A stretch of 62,541 nucleotides of DNA, taken from positions 1 to 62,541 of the forward strand of contig JALONS010000009.1 of the NCBI GenBank assembly GCA_025454855.1. Reading direction: 5' to 3'. The first letter of the stretch is position 1. Every line of letters begins with the position of its first letter. The translations under genes and the position numbers were made by a program. Below the pieces are notes generated by a model that did not search any database, was not told where the DNA came from, and was given only the letters and a program-made list of their open reading frames with translations. Of the stretch, positions 9,500 through 19,059 are shown piece by piece. The DNA comes from Arcicella sp. GTDB taxonomy: Bacteria > Bacteroidota > Bacteroidia > Cytophagales > Spirosomataceae.

Positions 9500-10249
9500 A
9501 TGTTAAAAGAAGAACGCCAACAAATTATCCTTGAGAAATTAGGAACTGATAAAAAAGTTACGCTCGTTGATTTAGGACAATTACTGAATGTATCCTACGA
9601 TAGTGTGCGTAGAGATGTAATTGAGCTTGAAGATAGGGGACTTCTTAAAAAAGTTCATGGGGGAGCCATTGCCCATTCTTATCTTTCGATGAAACCCAGT
9701 AAAGGTTTAGGAATTGTCAATACTGAATTTGTTACGATTACCAAAAAGGCATTGAAATTGATTGAAAATAATAAAATTATTTTAATGGATGGCGGTACTA
9801 CTAATTTTTATATTGCAGAACAATTGCCTAAGAATCTGGATGTTACGGTAGTTACTAATAATCCACATTTAGCAAATGTACTGGCAGACCACCCCAAGGT
9901 AGAGATAATTTTATTGGGAGGTACTTTTTATAAGCGGTATCAAATTACGCTTGGCAGTAAGACTATTCAAGACTTAGCTCATATTCAAGCTGATGTATAT
10001 TTTATGGGGACAAACAGCATTAGTATAGAAACAGGCTTATCGATTAGGCATTATGAAGAGTCTATCTTGAAACAGAAAATGATGCAAATTTCAAGGAAAA
10101 CGGCTACTTGCGTAATAGAGGAAAAGATTAATCGTAAAGAAAATTATAAGGTGTGTGAATTTACAGATTTAGACTATATGATAACGAGTTTGAATCCTAC
10201 CGATGAACTACTAAATGGCTTTCAAAAGAAGGGAGTAGAGATATTATAA
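9500..10249 (+). CDS. DeoR/GlpR family transcriptional regulator
   Basis: A 249-residue regulator. An N-terminal winged helix-turn-helix (residues 1-57; ERQQIILEKLGTDKKVTLVD then VSYDSVRRDVIELEDRGLLKKVHGGA) precedes a DeoRC effector domain with GGTTNFYIAEQLP and TNNPHLANVLAD blocks. Members usually sense phosphorylated sugars and repress catabolic operons. No sugar operon is adjacent, so the target is unclear. A 32-bp palindrome upstream and a near copy after the stop suggest it controls itself. Confidence 0.92.
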   Translation: MLKEERQQIILEKLGTDKKVTLVDLGQLLNVSYDSVRRDVIELEDRGLLKKVHGGAIAHSYLSMKPSKGLGIVNTEFVTITKKALKLIENNKIILMDGGTTNFYIAEQLPKNLDVTVVTNNPHLANVLADHPKVEIILLGGTFYKRYQITLGSKTIQDLAHIQADVYFMGTNSISIETGLSIRHYEESILKQKMMQISRKTATCVIEEKINRKENYKVCEFTDLDYMITSLNPTDELLNGFQKKGVEIL

Positions 10250-10270
10250 TTTTGCAAACTTTTGCAAAAA
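10249..10270. promoter_or_regulatory. second TTTGCAAA operator-like site at the 3' end of the DeoR gene
   Basis: The 22 bp here differ from the central 22 bp of the upstream palindrome at only a few positions: ATTTTGCAAA, a two-base centre, then TTGCAAAA. It overlaps the last two bases of the stop codon and lies about 811 bp from the first site. It could support looping between two operators. Confidence 0.5.
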
Positions 10271-10303
10271 AAGAAAGCGTAAAATTTTACGCTTTCTTTT
10301 TTT
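10268..10303. terminator. bidirectional intrinsic terminator
   Basis: Perfect self-complementary stem AAGAAAGCGTAAAA / TTTTACGCTTTCTT flanked by A- and T-runs, between the convergent DeoR and DUF3592 genes. Confidence 0.85.
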
Positions 10304-10325
10304 ATGTTTATGTCTGAATAATATT

Positions 10326-10790
10326 CTAAAGCATTAATAGCAAGCTCGCTATTAAAAGCCCTGCTCCTAAAGCAAAAAATACTGAAGGTTTAATACCCGG
10401 AATATTACTTTCACCCAAGGCTGATTCATAAGGATTCTCTGGATTATAGCGAACCTGCATTTTCTGTCCAATTTGGCTCAACATTGACATACCTTTATCG
10501 GCTTCAATTTTAAATTGTCTTCCATTCACACTGAATGACACCACAGGGAAGAAAATAGGGTGTTGTCCACGTCTATCACTACGGTCATAACGTTTACTAA
10601 CCTCTACAATCTCACCTTGTGTTAGTATTGAATGTTCGTACCAAGCACGACGCTTCTTAGAAAGATAGACTCCTAAGATAATAAGAGCAGTAGATACTAC
10701 TACAAAACCAGCCATTACACTGGGTGGAACACCCGTAAAAGCACCGTGTTTACCTGAAATTAAAAATATTGAATTAATTATATTGACCAT
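10326..10790 (-). CDS. DUF3592 domain membrane protein
   Basis: A 154-residue protein with a hydrophobic helix near residues 24-43, a soluble beta-rich middle part (TQGEIVEVSKRYDRSDRRGQ ... FPVVSFSVNGRQFKIEADKG ... VRYNPENPYESAL) and a second C-terminal helix near 134-152. This is the DUF3592 layout of two membrane segments around an extracytoplasmic loop. No function is known for the family. It has its own terminator. Confidence 0.8.
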   Translation of the reverse strand: MVNIINSIFLISGKHGAFTGVPPSVMAGFVVVSTALIILGVYLSKKRRAWYEHSILTQGEIVEVSKRYDRSDRRGQHPIFFPVVSFSVNGRQFKIEADKGMSMLSQIGQKMQVRYNPENPYESALGESNIPGIKPSVFFALGAGLLIASLLLML

Positions 10791-11336
10791 TGTTTTATAC
10801 TAAAATTATATGGTTTTGTCTCAGAAGTTTCGTTATTAATCACTTTTATAAACGTAAAAATCATACAAAAGTTGCTAAAAATCAAGTAGTTAGCCATTGG
10901 GTGTGTGAATACAAAAAGTTGTTTTTTGAGGTAGTTTTTTTATTTTTTTACAATTTTTTCGTTTTGAAATTATTATTCTAAAGCTATTTTTTAAGTTTTA
11001 ACATTTTTTTCATTGAAAAGACCTCTTTTTTAAACCAATTTTGGAATAAAAAATATTTTATTGAAATATAAATATTTTTTATTGTACTATTTTAAGTATT
11101 TGCTTTTGAAATAAAGTAATATTTTGAAAGCAAATAGTAAATTCAATAAATTAGGCTAATTCTGGAGGGGTTAAATGAGAATAAATAGCTTTTTTGTAAA
11201 AAAAGGTTTAAAAAGTAAGACATTTTTACAAAAAAGTATTTTTCTGAGAATAGAGTCGTTTTTTCAAAAAATCGCTTGGGCTTGATAAAAATGATTATTT
11301 TAAGCTCAAATTAACACGCCAATTCCGATTCATAAT
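10791..11336. other. long AT-rich intergenic region with two hairpins
   Basis: About 590 bp separate DUF3592 and fumC, with no credible gene. Two inverted repeats are visible: ATTTGCTTT / AAAGCAAAT (11098-11106 with 11127-11135), and a 14-bp perfect pair CTTTTTTGTAAAAA / TTTTTACAAAAAAG (11189-11202 with 11223-11236). The fumC -7 element lies at its end. A small RNA is possible but unsupported. Confidence 0.5.
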
Positions 11337-11344
11337 TACCTTTG
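11337..11344 (+). promoter_or_regulatory. -7 element of the fumC promoter
   Basis: TACCTTTG matches the Bacteroidota -7 consensus TAnnTTTG and lies 37 bp before the fumC start. No good -33 TTTG is seen at the usual distance. Confidence 0.5.
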
Positions 11345-11381
11345 TGACTGCAATGTAAATCATCATTTTTCAACCAGCATA

Positions 11382-12785
11382 ATGGAATATAGAATAGAAA
11401 AAGACACGATGGGCAAGGTGCAAGTACCTGCCAATGTGTACTGGGGAGCCCAAACTCAACGCTCAATCATGAATTTCCCAATCGCCCAAGACATCAATAA
11501 GATGCCAAAGGAGATTATCCGTGCGTTTGCCTACTTGAAAAAAGCAGCAGCTATTACCAATTTTGAAGCGGGCGTTTTACCAGAAGATAAAAAGAATCTT
11601 ATCGGTCAGGTTTGCGATGAAATTTTGGCGGGACAATTGGATGACCAATTCCCGTTGGTAGTTTGGCAAACAGGTTCAGGTACGCAGTCGAATATGAATT
11701 GTAATGAAGTAATTGCCTACCGAGCCCACGTAATCAACGGTGGAAATCTATTGGACGAAGTAAAATACGTTCACCCCAACGATGACGTAAATAAATCTCA
11801 ATCTTCAAATGATACTTTTCCAACGGCAATGCACATTGCTGCCTATAAGATATTATTGGAGGTAACCATCCCTGGAATTACCAAGCTCAGAAATACTTTA
11901 GATGCCAAAGCCAAGGAGTTTAAAAATGTTGTGAAGATTGGTCGTACCCATTTTATGGATGCTACGCCATTGACTTTGGGACAAGAGTTTTCAGGGTATG
12001 TTTCTCAACTTGACCACGGTTTACGTGCCATCAATAATACATTGGCTCACCTTTCAGAATTAGCGTTGGGTGGAACAGCCGTTGGTACGGGTATTAATAC
12101 GCCAAAAGGATATTCTGAAAATGTAGCAAAACACATTGCTGCATTGACGGGCTTACCGTTTATTACAGCCGAAAATAAATTTGAAGCATTGGCTGCTCAC
12201 GATGCTATCGTGGAAGCTCATGGAGCCTTGAAAACGGTAGCAGTTAGTTTAATGAAAATCGGTAATGATATTCGGATGCTTTCATCTGGTCCACGTTCGG
12301 GTATTGGAGAGATTTTTATTCCAGATAACGAGCCAGGTTCTTCAATTATGCCAGGGAAAGTAAATCCTACCCAATGCGAAGCCATGACAATGGTATCGGC
12401 TCAGGTAATGGGTAACGACGTAGCCATCAATATTGGTGGTTCGATGGGACATTTTGAACTGAATGTATTCAAACCAGTAATGATTTTCAATTTCCTACAT
12501 TCAGCCCGTTTAATTGGCGATGTTTGTGTGGCTTTCAACGATAAATGTGCCGAAGGAATCCAGCCATTGCACGAAAATATCAAAAAACACGTGAATAACT
12601 CCTTAATGTTGGTAACGGCATTGAATACTAAAATAGGTTATTATAAATCGGCTGAAATTGCTCAGACTGCCCATAAAAATGGTTCAACTTTGAAAGAGAC
12701 AGCTATTGCTTTAGGTTACTTAACGGCTGAAGAATTTGACGCTTGGGTAAAACCTGAAGATATGGTAGGGGAGATTAATGTGTAA
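11382..12785 (+). CDS. fumC: class II fumarate hydratase
   Basis: A 467-residue fumarase C, catalysing fumarate to malate in the TCA cycle without an iron-sulfur cluster. Family blocks present: [13 protein letters not shown] (about 103-115), the catalytic His region [18 protein letters not shown] (about 186-203) and the signature [11 protein letters not shown] (about 318-328). The length is normal. It is monocistronic with a strong terminator downstream. Confidence 0.97.
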   Translation: MEYRIEKDTMGKVQVPANVYWGAQTQRSIMNFPIAQDINKMPKEIIRAFAYLKKAAAITNFEAGVLPEDKKNLIGQVCDEILAGQLDDQFPLVVWQTGSGTQSNMNCNEVIAYRAHVINGGNLLDEVKYVHPNDDVNKSQSSNDTFPTAMHIAAYKILLEVTIPGITKLRNTLDAKAKEFKNVVKIGRTHFMDATPLTLGQEFSGYVSQLDHGLRAINNTLAHLSELALGGTAVGTGINTPKGYSENVAKHIAALTGLPFITAENKFEALAAHDAIVEAHGALKTVAVSLMKIGNDIRMLSSGPRSGIGEIFIPDNEPGSSIMPGKVNPTQCEAMTMVSAQVMGNDVAINIGGSMGHFELNVFKPVMIFNFLHSARLIGDVCVAFNDKCAEGIQPLHENIKKHVNNSLMLVTALNTKIGYYKSAEIAQTAHKNGSTLKETAIALGYLTAEEFDAWVKPEDMVGEINV

Positions 12786-12857
12786 GACATCGGGCGAAGT
12801 GTGATATTGATTCAGATTTTCAAATAACATTACTTGAAGTCTGAAATCAAAAAACAA

Positions 12858-12893
12858 AAAAGGCGTAAGTTTATGATGAAACTTACGCCTTTT
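12858..12893. terminator. bidirectional intrinsic terminator
   Basis: 15-bp stem AAAAGGCGTAAGTTT / AAACTTACGCCTTTT with a 6-nt loop, shared by convergent fumC and the DUF4105 gene. Confidence 0.9.
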
Positions 12894-12897
12894 GTTT

Positions 12898-14178
12898 TTA
12901 TGCTATTCCTTGTTCATGTTCATAGTGAATAACTTCTAATTTACGTCCTTTGATGATTTTTCTGAACTTCGTTTTCGTCATGCGGTGTTCACGTTCAAAT
13001 CCTGCGTGATAAATTGCTCTAACAAATAATGCTAAAACTAACGGAACGGTGTCCATCGAATATTGATAAACAAAGAACAGACCCATCACAATCATAATAC
13101 CAACAATAATAAAATAATAGCCGTACCAAAAATCACGGGCTTCCTTTTTCTCAGAAAGCATCATAATAATAGGAATATGGAGTGGAAATGCCCAAAGTAA
13201 ATTCTTATTGTAAGTTGTTACACCGTGGTCTGTCCCGAACCATAAAAAGACTAAAACCCACCCCAAAACACCTACTACTCCAAATAATATCTTATCGTAC
13301 CAATATCCCTTTTTACGCCTTTTCCAGTGTTGAAAAGTGATATATAGTGTAAACAGTAGAATTAAGCCAAACCAAAATAAAGGCGTAAGGATAAACATAG
13401 GTTTATCGTCGGTTGATGTTGTTGGGAATAAGTTGTGAGTGTCCCTCACAAAATAAAATACTCGATGGTTAGACATCCTTCTTGCGGCTGCCATGCTTTT
13501 TTGTAGATTTTCGGGTAAATAACACGCATCAAACTGTAAAATGCGTTTATCAGCGGGCGAACCTAATGCCGCATTCATACCAACAGCCGCCCAATAGTGA
13601 TGTTTCCGTTGGAGACATTTATTCATCCATTCTCGGTAGGTACTGTCGTTCATCGCTGGAATATTATGCAAGTGAACGCTATCTGTACACGCCAACATCA
13701 AGGCATCTCGAATCCGAGTAGAACAATTATCGTAGAAAAATTTATAACTATAATTTCGAGTTGCGGGATTGTTGTACGTTTTTTCCAAACTATCAAAAAT
13801 CAACTGCTTTTGATGAATTCCCAAACTCATCACTTGTTCCGTCATGTTACGGTTATGTTTCTGATAATAATCTTGATAGGCATACAACGGAGCGTAAGAC
13901 ATCTGATAGGGAAGTTGCCCACGCACGAATTTCCAGTAGAATCCTTCGGTATCGTAGTCGTATCCGCCAAAGTTATATGCCTTGTCAATACCATTGGAAG
14001 GGTCATAAATCCACAGAAGCGTATGCCCAAAAGCATCATTGAGTTCGTCACCGGGAGCAACCGTAATCAAACTTATTTTGGTGCTTTCAGATAATTTCTG
14101 AGCTATTCCTTGAAAATGAAAAAAAAACAATAAAAGCAATAAAGAAAGATTTTTTTGTATTAAGTTCAGATATTTCAT
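12898..14178 (-). CDS. DUF4105 (Lnb N-terminal-like) protein with C-terminal membrane helices
   Basis: A 426-residue protein. The signal peptide ends near residue 26 (GIAQ). The periplasmic domain to about residue 230 carries the DUF4105 pattern: an early AFGHTLLWIYDP and the conserved FYDNCSTRIRDAL near 148-160, with His and Cys placed as in NlpC/P60-like folds. From about 265, four or five hydrophobic helices follow, then a basic tail. The role is unknown; the family is common in Bacteroidota. Confidence 0.85.
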   Translation of the reverse strand: MKYLNLIQKNLSLLLLLFFFHFQGIAQKLSESTKISLITVAPGDELNDAFGHTLLWIYDPSNGIDKAYNFGGYDYDTEGFYWKFVRGQLPYQMSYAPLYAYQDYYQKHNRNMTEQVMSLGIHQKQLIFDSLEKTYNNPATRNYSYKFFYDNCSTRIRDALMLACTDSVHLHNIPAMNDSTYREWMNKCLQRKHHYWAAVGMNAALGSPADKRILQFDACYLPENLQKSMAAARRMSNHRVFYFVRDTHNLFPTTSTDDKPMFILTPLFWFGLILLFTLYITFQHWKRRKKGYWYDKILFGVVGVLGWVLVFLWFGTDHGVTTYNKNLLWAFPLHIPIIMMLSEKKEARDFWYGYYFIIVGIMIVMGLFFVYQYSMDTVPLVLALFVRAIYHAGFEREHRMTKTKFRKIIKGRKLEVIHYEHEQGIA

Positions 14179-14224
14179 ATATTAGTTATGGCTTTGTGTT
14201 ATTCTTACTACTAAAATACTCACT

Positions 14225-14899
14225 TTAGTCTCTCCCTGCTACAATAATAACAATTTCTCCTTTGATAGTGTTTGGGTTTAGCTGATAATGAAGCAATAAC
14301 TCAGCTAAAGTACCTCTTCGATTTTCTTCAAAAAGTTTCGTTAATTCTCTGGATACACACGCCTGACGCTCACTGCCTAAATATTCACCTAATTGTTCTA
14401 ACGTTTTTAATAAACGATGGGGTGATTCGTAAAAAATAATGGTTCGTTCTTCTTCAACCAGATTTTTTAGGCGGGTTTGTCGTCCTTTTTTATGAGGTAA
14501 AAAACCTTCAAAAGTAAAGCGGTCGGCGGGTAAACCTGAATTGACCAAAGCAGGCACAAAAGCCGTTGCTCCTGGTAAACATTCTACTTCAATGCCTTGT
14601 TTCAAACACTCTCTGACTAATAAAAAGCCAGGGTCAGAGATAGCAGGAGTACCCGCATCCGAGACCAACGCTAATGTTTTTCCTTCTTTCAGTAATTTGA
14701 CTACGCCAGCTGTACCATGATGTTCGTTATGGGCGTGATGGGCGTAAAGGGGTTTTGTAATGCCCAAATGTTTGAGTAAAACACCTGAGTTACGAGTGTC
14801 TTCAGCCAATACGGCATCTACATTTTGTAATACTTTGATGGCTCGAAGCGTAATATCATCTAAATTGCCAATAGGCGTGGGTACAAGGTAAAGTTTCAT
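14225..14899 (-). CDS. rsmI: 16S rRNA (cytidine(1402)-2'-O)-methyltransferase RsmI
   Basis: A 224-residue SAM-dependent methyltransferase of the tetrapyrrole-methylase fold that 2'-O-methylates C1402 of 16S rRNA. It shows [17 protein letters not shown] at the N-terminus, LAEDTRNSG, then [20 protein letters not shown] and [12 protein letters not shown]. The start ATG overlaps the stop of the upstream pterin dehydratase by 4 bp, so the two are translationally coupled. Confidence 0.96.
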   Translation of the reverse strand: MKLYLVPTPIGNLDDITLRAIKVLQNVDAVLAEDTRNSGVLLKHLGITKPLYAHHAHNEHHGTAGVVKLLKEGKTLALVSDAGTPAISDPGFLLVRECLKQGIEVECLPGATAFVPALVNSGLPADRFTFEGFLPHKKGRQTRLKNLVEEERTIIFYESPHRLLKTLEQLGEYLGSERQACVSRELTKLFEENRRGTLAELLLHYQLNPNTIKGEIVIIVAGRD

Positions 14900-15129
14900 C
14901 TGATTAGTTTATCAATCGCTGCTGCCAGTTTGAGGTCTTTTGCGGTCACAATGTTACCAGCATCGTGGGTATTGAGTTCTATATTTACGGTATTCCATAC
15001 ATTCGACCACCACGGATGATGGTCATGCTTTTCGGCTAAAATAGCCACCCGAGTCATAAAAGCAAAGGCTTCTGAAAAATCTTTGAATTCAAAAGTTCGC
15101 TTTAGTTTATTATCTTCTTCTTTCCACAT
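14896..15129 (-). CDS. 4a-hydroxytetrahydrobiopterin dehydratase (PCD-like)
   Basis: A 77-residue pterin-4a-carbinolamine dehydratase-like protein. The family signature is visible as [25 protein letters not shown] with the paired His residues, followed by [12 protein letters not shown]. It recycles oxidised pterin for aromatic amino acid hydroxylases, or acts in a broader pterin role. It heads a two-gene unit with rsmI. Confidence 0.9.
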   Translation of the reverse strand: MWKEEDNKLKRTFEFKDFSEAFAFMTRVAILAEKHDHHPWWSNVWNTVNIELNTHDAGNIVTAKDLKLAAAIDKLIR

Positions 15130-15253
15130 AATCTGAATATTGAATGATTGTATTGGTGATGATTGAATAAAGAGGAATTATCAACAAGTTATCCATGATT
15201 TTAGCTAAAATTACGCTTAAATATGACATTTTACAAGATTGAATCCTTCAAAA

Positions 15254-15290
15254 CACAAAAAACCGTAGAGAATATGCCCCTACGGTTTAT
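15254..15290 (-). terminator. intrinsic terminator of the gal operon
   Basis: Stem AAACCGTAG / CTACGGTTT (15260-15268 with 15280-15288). On the minus strand it is followed by a T-run. It lies just after the glycosidase stop. Confidence 0.85.
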
Positions 15291-15313
15291 CGTTTATGAA
15301 ACGACTGTTACGT

Positions 15314-16357
15314 CTATTTTTTATTAGTGGCTGCTTTGATGGCATCAATTTCCGATTGTTTATAGACCGAACCATCAGCTCTAAAAATATCATGAAACCA
15401 CAATTTAGGTTCTTCTCCTGAAGGCATTGGTTCATCCCAAGCATAGATAGTATTCGTTTTGCCTTTTACTAATCCCCAGTTGATTGCTCCAACTTTGTAT
15501 TTGGCAAATACGGGCAAACAAGTTTCAAACGTACTTTTATGTTTACGAGCCATATATTCTGTACAGATAACGGGGCGTTGGTAGGTGGTTTGATACTCTT
15601 TGATGGCTTTTTCAAGATTTTCAGGCGTACTGTAATTATGAAAAGTAATAATGTCTGAATTATTCAACATAAAGTCGTTACTCATGGGGTGGTCGTGCCA
15701 CCAACCTGCCGTGATAGGCTGAGAGGGATTGGCTTCTCTTGCCCATTCAAATGATTTTTTTAATAATGGCATCACTGCGTCTAAATAACCAGAATTAGAG
15801 GGTTCGTTGAACATATCCCAAACAATCACCCGATTATCATTACCAAACGCTTTGATGATTCCTTTGGTGTAATCTTCCAATTTCCCCCAAGTTCTTGAGT
15901 CAAAAAGCATCTTTGACCCTGGGCATCTTGCCCACCCAGAATTATGAACGCCTACTTTGGGTTCCATTTGTTTTCCAGCTTTGGGGTCATCGTTCCAGCA
16001 GGAATCATAAAGTACAAACATGATTTTGATGTGATGTTTGTCGGCAATGGTCAAAAATTCATTGATTCTTTTTAGAAAACCTGCTTTATCATTTTCATAA
16101 GGAATATTATGTAAAAAAACACGCATGATATTCATGCCTAATCCTTCTGCCCAACCTAATTCACGGTCGATAGTTACAGGGTCAAATGTTTCGGCTTGCC
16201 ACATTTCTAATTCATTGATGGCGGTACTCGGAATAAAATTAGCTCCTACCAACAAGGGTTGTTTGGCGTACCAGTCATTTGCTTTTTCAGCCGTCCAGCG
16301 TTGTGCTTTTACCGATAAAGTGCTGACAAACAGAATCAATATAATGATATTTTTCAT
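15314..16357 (-). CDS. secreted GH5-like (clan GH-A) glycoside hydrolase
   Basis: A 347-residue protein with a signal peptide (about 1-19, VKAQ). The TIM-barrel sequence of the cellulase-family glycosyl hydrolases is recognisable, with acid/base Glu185 in WDMFNEPSNSG and nucleophile Glu267 in RPVICTEYMAR. The substrate specificity cannot be read. Position as last gene of the galK-galT operon suggests a galactose-containing polysaccharide, which is inference. Confidence 0.82.
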   Translation of the reverse strand: MKNIIILILFVSTLSVKAQRWTAEKANDWYAKQPLLVGANFIPSTAINELEMWQAETFDPVTIDRELGWAEGLGMNIMRVFLHNIPYENDKAGFLKRINEFLTIADKHHIKIMFVLYDSCWNDDPKAGKQMEPKVGVHNSGWARCPGSKMLFDSRTWGKLEDYTKGIIKAFGNDNRVIVWDMFNEPSNSGYLDAVMPLLKKSFEWAREANPSQPITAGWWHDHPMSNDFMLNNSDIITFHNYSTPENLEKAIKEYQTTYQRPVICTEYMARKHKSTFETCLPVFAKYKVGAINWGLVKGKTNTIYAWDEPMPSGEEPKLWFHDIFRADGSVYKQSEIDAIKAATNKK

Positions 16358-16413
16358 TTGAAATTGTTTTTTAGTTGATAGTTGAAATTTGATTTTGTAG
16401 CTAATTATAACGA

Positions 16414-17460
16414 TTAATTATCAGATTTGTAATGTATTTCACTGAGATTTCTCAGTTGTTCAGCCGCTTTTTCAGCGGTAATATCTCGTTGTGGATTGGC
16501 TAACAATTCGTAACCCACCATAAATTTCTTTACCGTAGCTGACCTCAGCAAAGGTGGGTAAAAATGAATATGCCAATGCCATCCTTCGGTATCAGTTGCT
16601 TGCGTGGGTGCTTGGTGAATCCCAGCCGAATAAGGGAAAGAAGTATTAAATAAATTATCGTATCGGGTGGTTAGTCGGCGTGTAATATCTGCTAAATCGT
16701 CTTTTTCTTTCTCCGTCATTTCAGTAATATACACCATGGCTCTTTTGGGAATCAGGAGCGTTTCAAAGGGCCAGAATGCCCAGAAAGGAACAACCACCAA
16801 GAAACTGTCGTTTTCAACTACTACTCTCTCTTTTTCTGCAATTTCTAATTGTACATAATCGGTCAAAAGAGTTTGTTGATGTTGCTGAAAATAGGCTTTT
16901 TGTTGTTTACTCTCTTTCAAAATTTCAACGGGAATATTACTGGATGCCCAAATCTGCCCATGTGGATGCGGATTTGAACAACCCATAATTTCACCTTTGT
17001 TTTCAAAAATCTGCACGTAATGAATATCCTTTTGTTGTTTGAAGTTCTCAAATTCACTCACCCATGTATCTACCACCTTGCGGATATCGGATGTTGGCAT
17101 TTCTGCTAAGGTCAAGTCGTGGCGAGGAGAAAAGCAAATAACACGGCATTCTCCTTTTACACTTTGGGCATTTAAAAGATTATTTTTCTGAATATTACCA
17201 TCGGGAACATCACTTTGTAAGGCAGCAAAATCATTCTGAAAAACGTAAGTGTCTGAATAATTGGAATTTACTTCCCCATTAGCTCGGCTGTTGCCCGCAC
17301 ACAGATAACAAGTAGGGTCGTGTTGGGGGCGTGTATCGCTTGCAATTTCTTCGGTTTTACCTTGCCAAGGGCGTTTTGTACGGTGGGGTGAAACCATCAC
17401 CCAGTCGCCCGTGAGCGGATTTTGCCTTATATGAGAGTGTTCGTTGAAATCGAAAGTCAT
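16414..17460 (-). CDS. galT: UDP-glucose--hexose-1-phosphate uridylyltransferase
   Basis: A 348-residue GalT of the Leloir pathway: galactose-1-phosphate + UDP-glucose to glucose-1-phosphate + UDP-galactose. The active-site motif GCSNPHPHGQIWA holds the nucleophilic His (HPH). The zinc-binding CYLCAGN is near 51-57 and the C-terminal GWHWHIHFYPP is conserved. It lies between galK and the glycosidase. Confidence 0.96.
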   Translation of the reverse strand: MTFDFNEHSHIRQNPLTGDWVMVSPHRTKRPWQGKTEEIASDTRPQHDPTCYLCAGNSRANGEVNSNYSDTYVFQNDFAALQSDVPDGNIQKNNLLNAQSVKGECRVICFSPRHDLTLAEMPTSDIRKVVDTWVSEFENFKQQKDIHYVQIFENKGEIMGCSNPHPHGQIWASSNIPVEILKESKQQKAYFQQHQQTLLTDYVQLEIAEKERVVVENDSFLVVVPFWAFWPFETLLIPKRAMVYITEMTEKEKDDLADITRRLTTRYDNLFNTSFPYSAGIHQAPTQATDTEGWHWHIHFYPPLLRSATVKKFMVGYELLANPQRDITAEKAAEQLRNLSEIHYKSDN

Positions 17461-17586
17461 AAAGTTGTTAGATTAAAATTAGCTAAGTATTCACTTAAAA
17501 TTAATTTGTTGTATTTTCAGAGTGGTTTTGGAGATAATTGTTTGGTTTTTAGTAGATAATATTACGTTTTTACTAAATCCCAGTAT

Positions 17587-18750
17587 CTAACCATTGATTA
17601 TTTCCGTTCCATTCGCCGTAACGACGCTGTACATTTTCAACTTCTTACCCATTTTTTGTTCGTAACGAGTTGATAATTTGGCGAATAAGCCATCAATGGC
17701 TTCCATTTTAATAATGTTAATAGTACAACCGCCAAAACCTCCTCCCATCATTCTCGAACCTAATACTGCTGATTCGTGCCAAAGCTCATCCACTAAAAAA
17801 TCTAATTCTTGACAACTTACTTCGTATAAATGTCTCAATCCTTCGTGGGTGGCGGTCATTTTTATACCAAAATCTTCAAGCCGACCCGCTTGTAAATCCT
17901 CACAAGCTGATAAAATTCTCTGATTTTCTTCAATCACATACTGACACCGATTATACACTACGGGGTTTAACTGACTGCGACTGGCTTGTAACCACGCCAA
18001 AGGAACTTGACTAAGATTCTGGACTGCGTTATCAAATTTTTTACGGAAAAATGCCAAACCTTCTTCACACTGCGAACGCCTAACGTTGTATTCCGAATCA
18101 ACCAAATTATGTTTTACACCTGTATCAAAAAGAACAATTTTACAATCGCCCAAACTCAGTGGAAAGTATTGATAATCAAGTGTTTCACAGTCGAGGCGTA
18201 GTACATGGTTTTCTTTGCCTCTGAGGCTTGCAAACATATCCATAATACCACACTTTACTCCAATGAATTCATTTTCAGCCTGTTGAACTAACTGGGCTAA
18301 GGCTGTTCGGTCTAAACCCAAATTATTCATTTCGTTGATGCCGAAGGCAATGGCACTTTCGAGTGCAGCAGATGAAGACAAGCCCGAACCGATGGGTACA
18401 TCGCCCGACATAACGCAATGGAAAGGTTTTACACTAAGCCCACGTTTGGCAAATTGTTCTACCACGCCTAAAATATAATTTGCCCAACGGTGGTCAGCAA
18501 GGGGTTTGAATACACCAAAATCGACTTCCGTTTTTTTCTTTAAATCCATCGAAATCCATTTTCCTATTTGAGATTCGGCGGGAGCTATCGCCACGTAGGC
18601 AGATTTGTCGATGGCGGCGGGTAATACAAATCCTCCGTTGTAATCAACGTGTTCGCCAATTAGGTTTACTCTCCCCGACGACCTCACCAGCATTGGTTCT
18701 TGTTGGAACTCTTCGAGGAATAATTTTTTTATTTCTTCGTAAATCATCAT
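17587..18750 (-). CDS. galK: galactokinase
   Basis: A 387-residue GHMP kinase that phosphorylates galactose at C1. The galactokinase signature GRVNLIGEHVDYNGG (about 26-40), the ATP-binding PIGSGLSSSAALE, and GSRMMGGGFGGCTI near the C-terminus are present. It heads a minus-strand operon with galT (126-bp gap) and a glycosidase. It is divergent from an AraC regulator across a 309-bp intergenic region with repeated motifs. Confidence 0.97.
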   Translation of the reverse strand: MMIYEEIKKLFLEEFQQEPMLVRSSGRVNLIGEHVDYNGGFVLPAAIDKSAYVAIAPAESQIGKWISMDLKKKTEVDFGVFKPLADHRWANYILGVVEQFAKRGLSVKPFHCVMSGDVPIGSGLSSSAALESAIAFGINEMNNLGLDRTALAQLVQQAENEFIGVKCGIMDMFASLRGKENHVLRLDCETLDYQYFPLSLGDCKIVLFDTGVKHNLVDSEYNVRRSQCEEGLAFFRKKFDNAVQNLSQVPLAWLQASRSQLNPVVYNRCQYVIEENQRILSACEDLQAGRLEDFGIKMTATHEGLRHLYEVSCQELDFLVDELWHESAVLGSRMMGGGFGGCTINIIKMEAIDGLFAKLSTRYEQKMGKKLKMYSVVTANGTEIING

Positions 18751-18864
18751 GAATATCAGAAAGATGTATAATTTTATGGTTGTTAAATATTATGGTAAGC
18801 GAAAAGCAGCTTCCGAAAAGCGAATGATAAATAATATAAAGTGTTGATTTTTTATTATTTATCG

Positions 18865-18976
18865 TTGGTAAACTTAAATTATTTTATGATAACTTACATT
18901 TATCAATACAAAATTTCACCAAATTGATGGTAAACAAAATAGCTAATTTTATGAAAAGATAGATAATTTTATGAAA
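18865..18976. promoter_or_regulatory. direct-repeat operator region between galK and the AraC regulator
   Basis: TAATTTTATGAAA occurs at 18944-18956 and again at 18964-18976, a 20-bp period as in AraC-family half-sites. A third degenerate copy TTATTTTATGATA lies at 18879-18891. Two of the three copies are preceded by TGGTAAAC. The 309-bp region otherwise shows no gene. Confidence 0.55.
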
Positions 18977-19028
18977 TACCATCCCAGAAACTTTGACATA
19001 CAAAGAAACGAATGAGTATTGCATTTGA

Positions 19029-19036
19029 TACCTTTG
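19029..19036 (+). promoter_or_regulatory. -7 element of the AraC gene
   Basis: TACCTTTG matches TAnnTTTG, 23 bp before the ATG at 19060. Confidence 0.45.
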
Positions 19037-19059
19037 AAAATAACTGAAATGATAATCAG

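Noticed and set aside
10790-10981. 63-codon plus-strand frame upstream of fumC
   Set aside because: AT-driven composition (Phe/Lys rich), no domain, no promoter or start signal.
13482-14094. Three overlapping plus-strand frames of 79-165 codons
   Set aside because: They are antisense to the DUF4105 gene and have no family resemblance.
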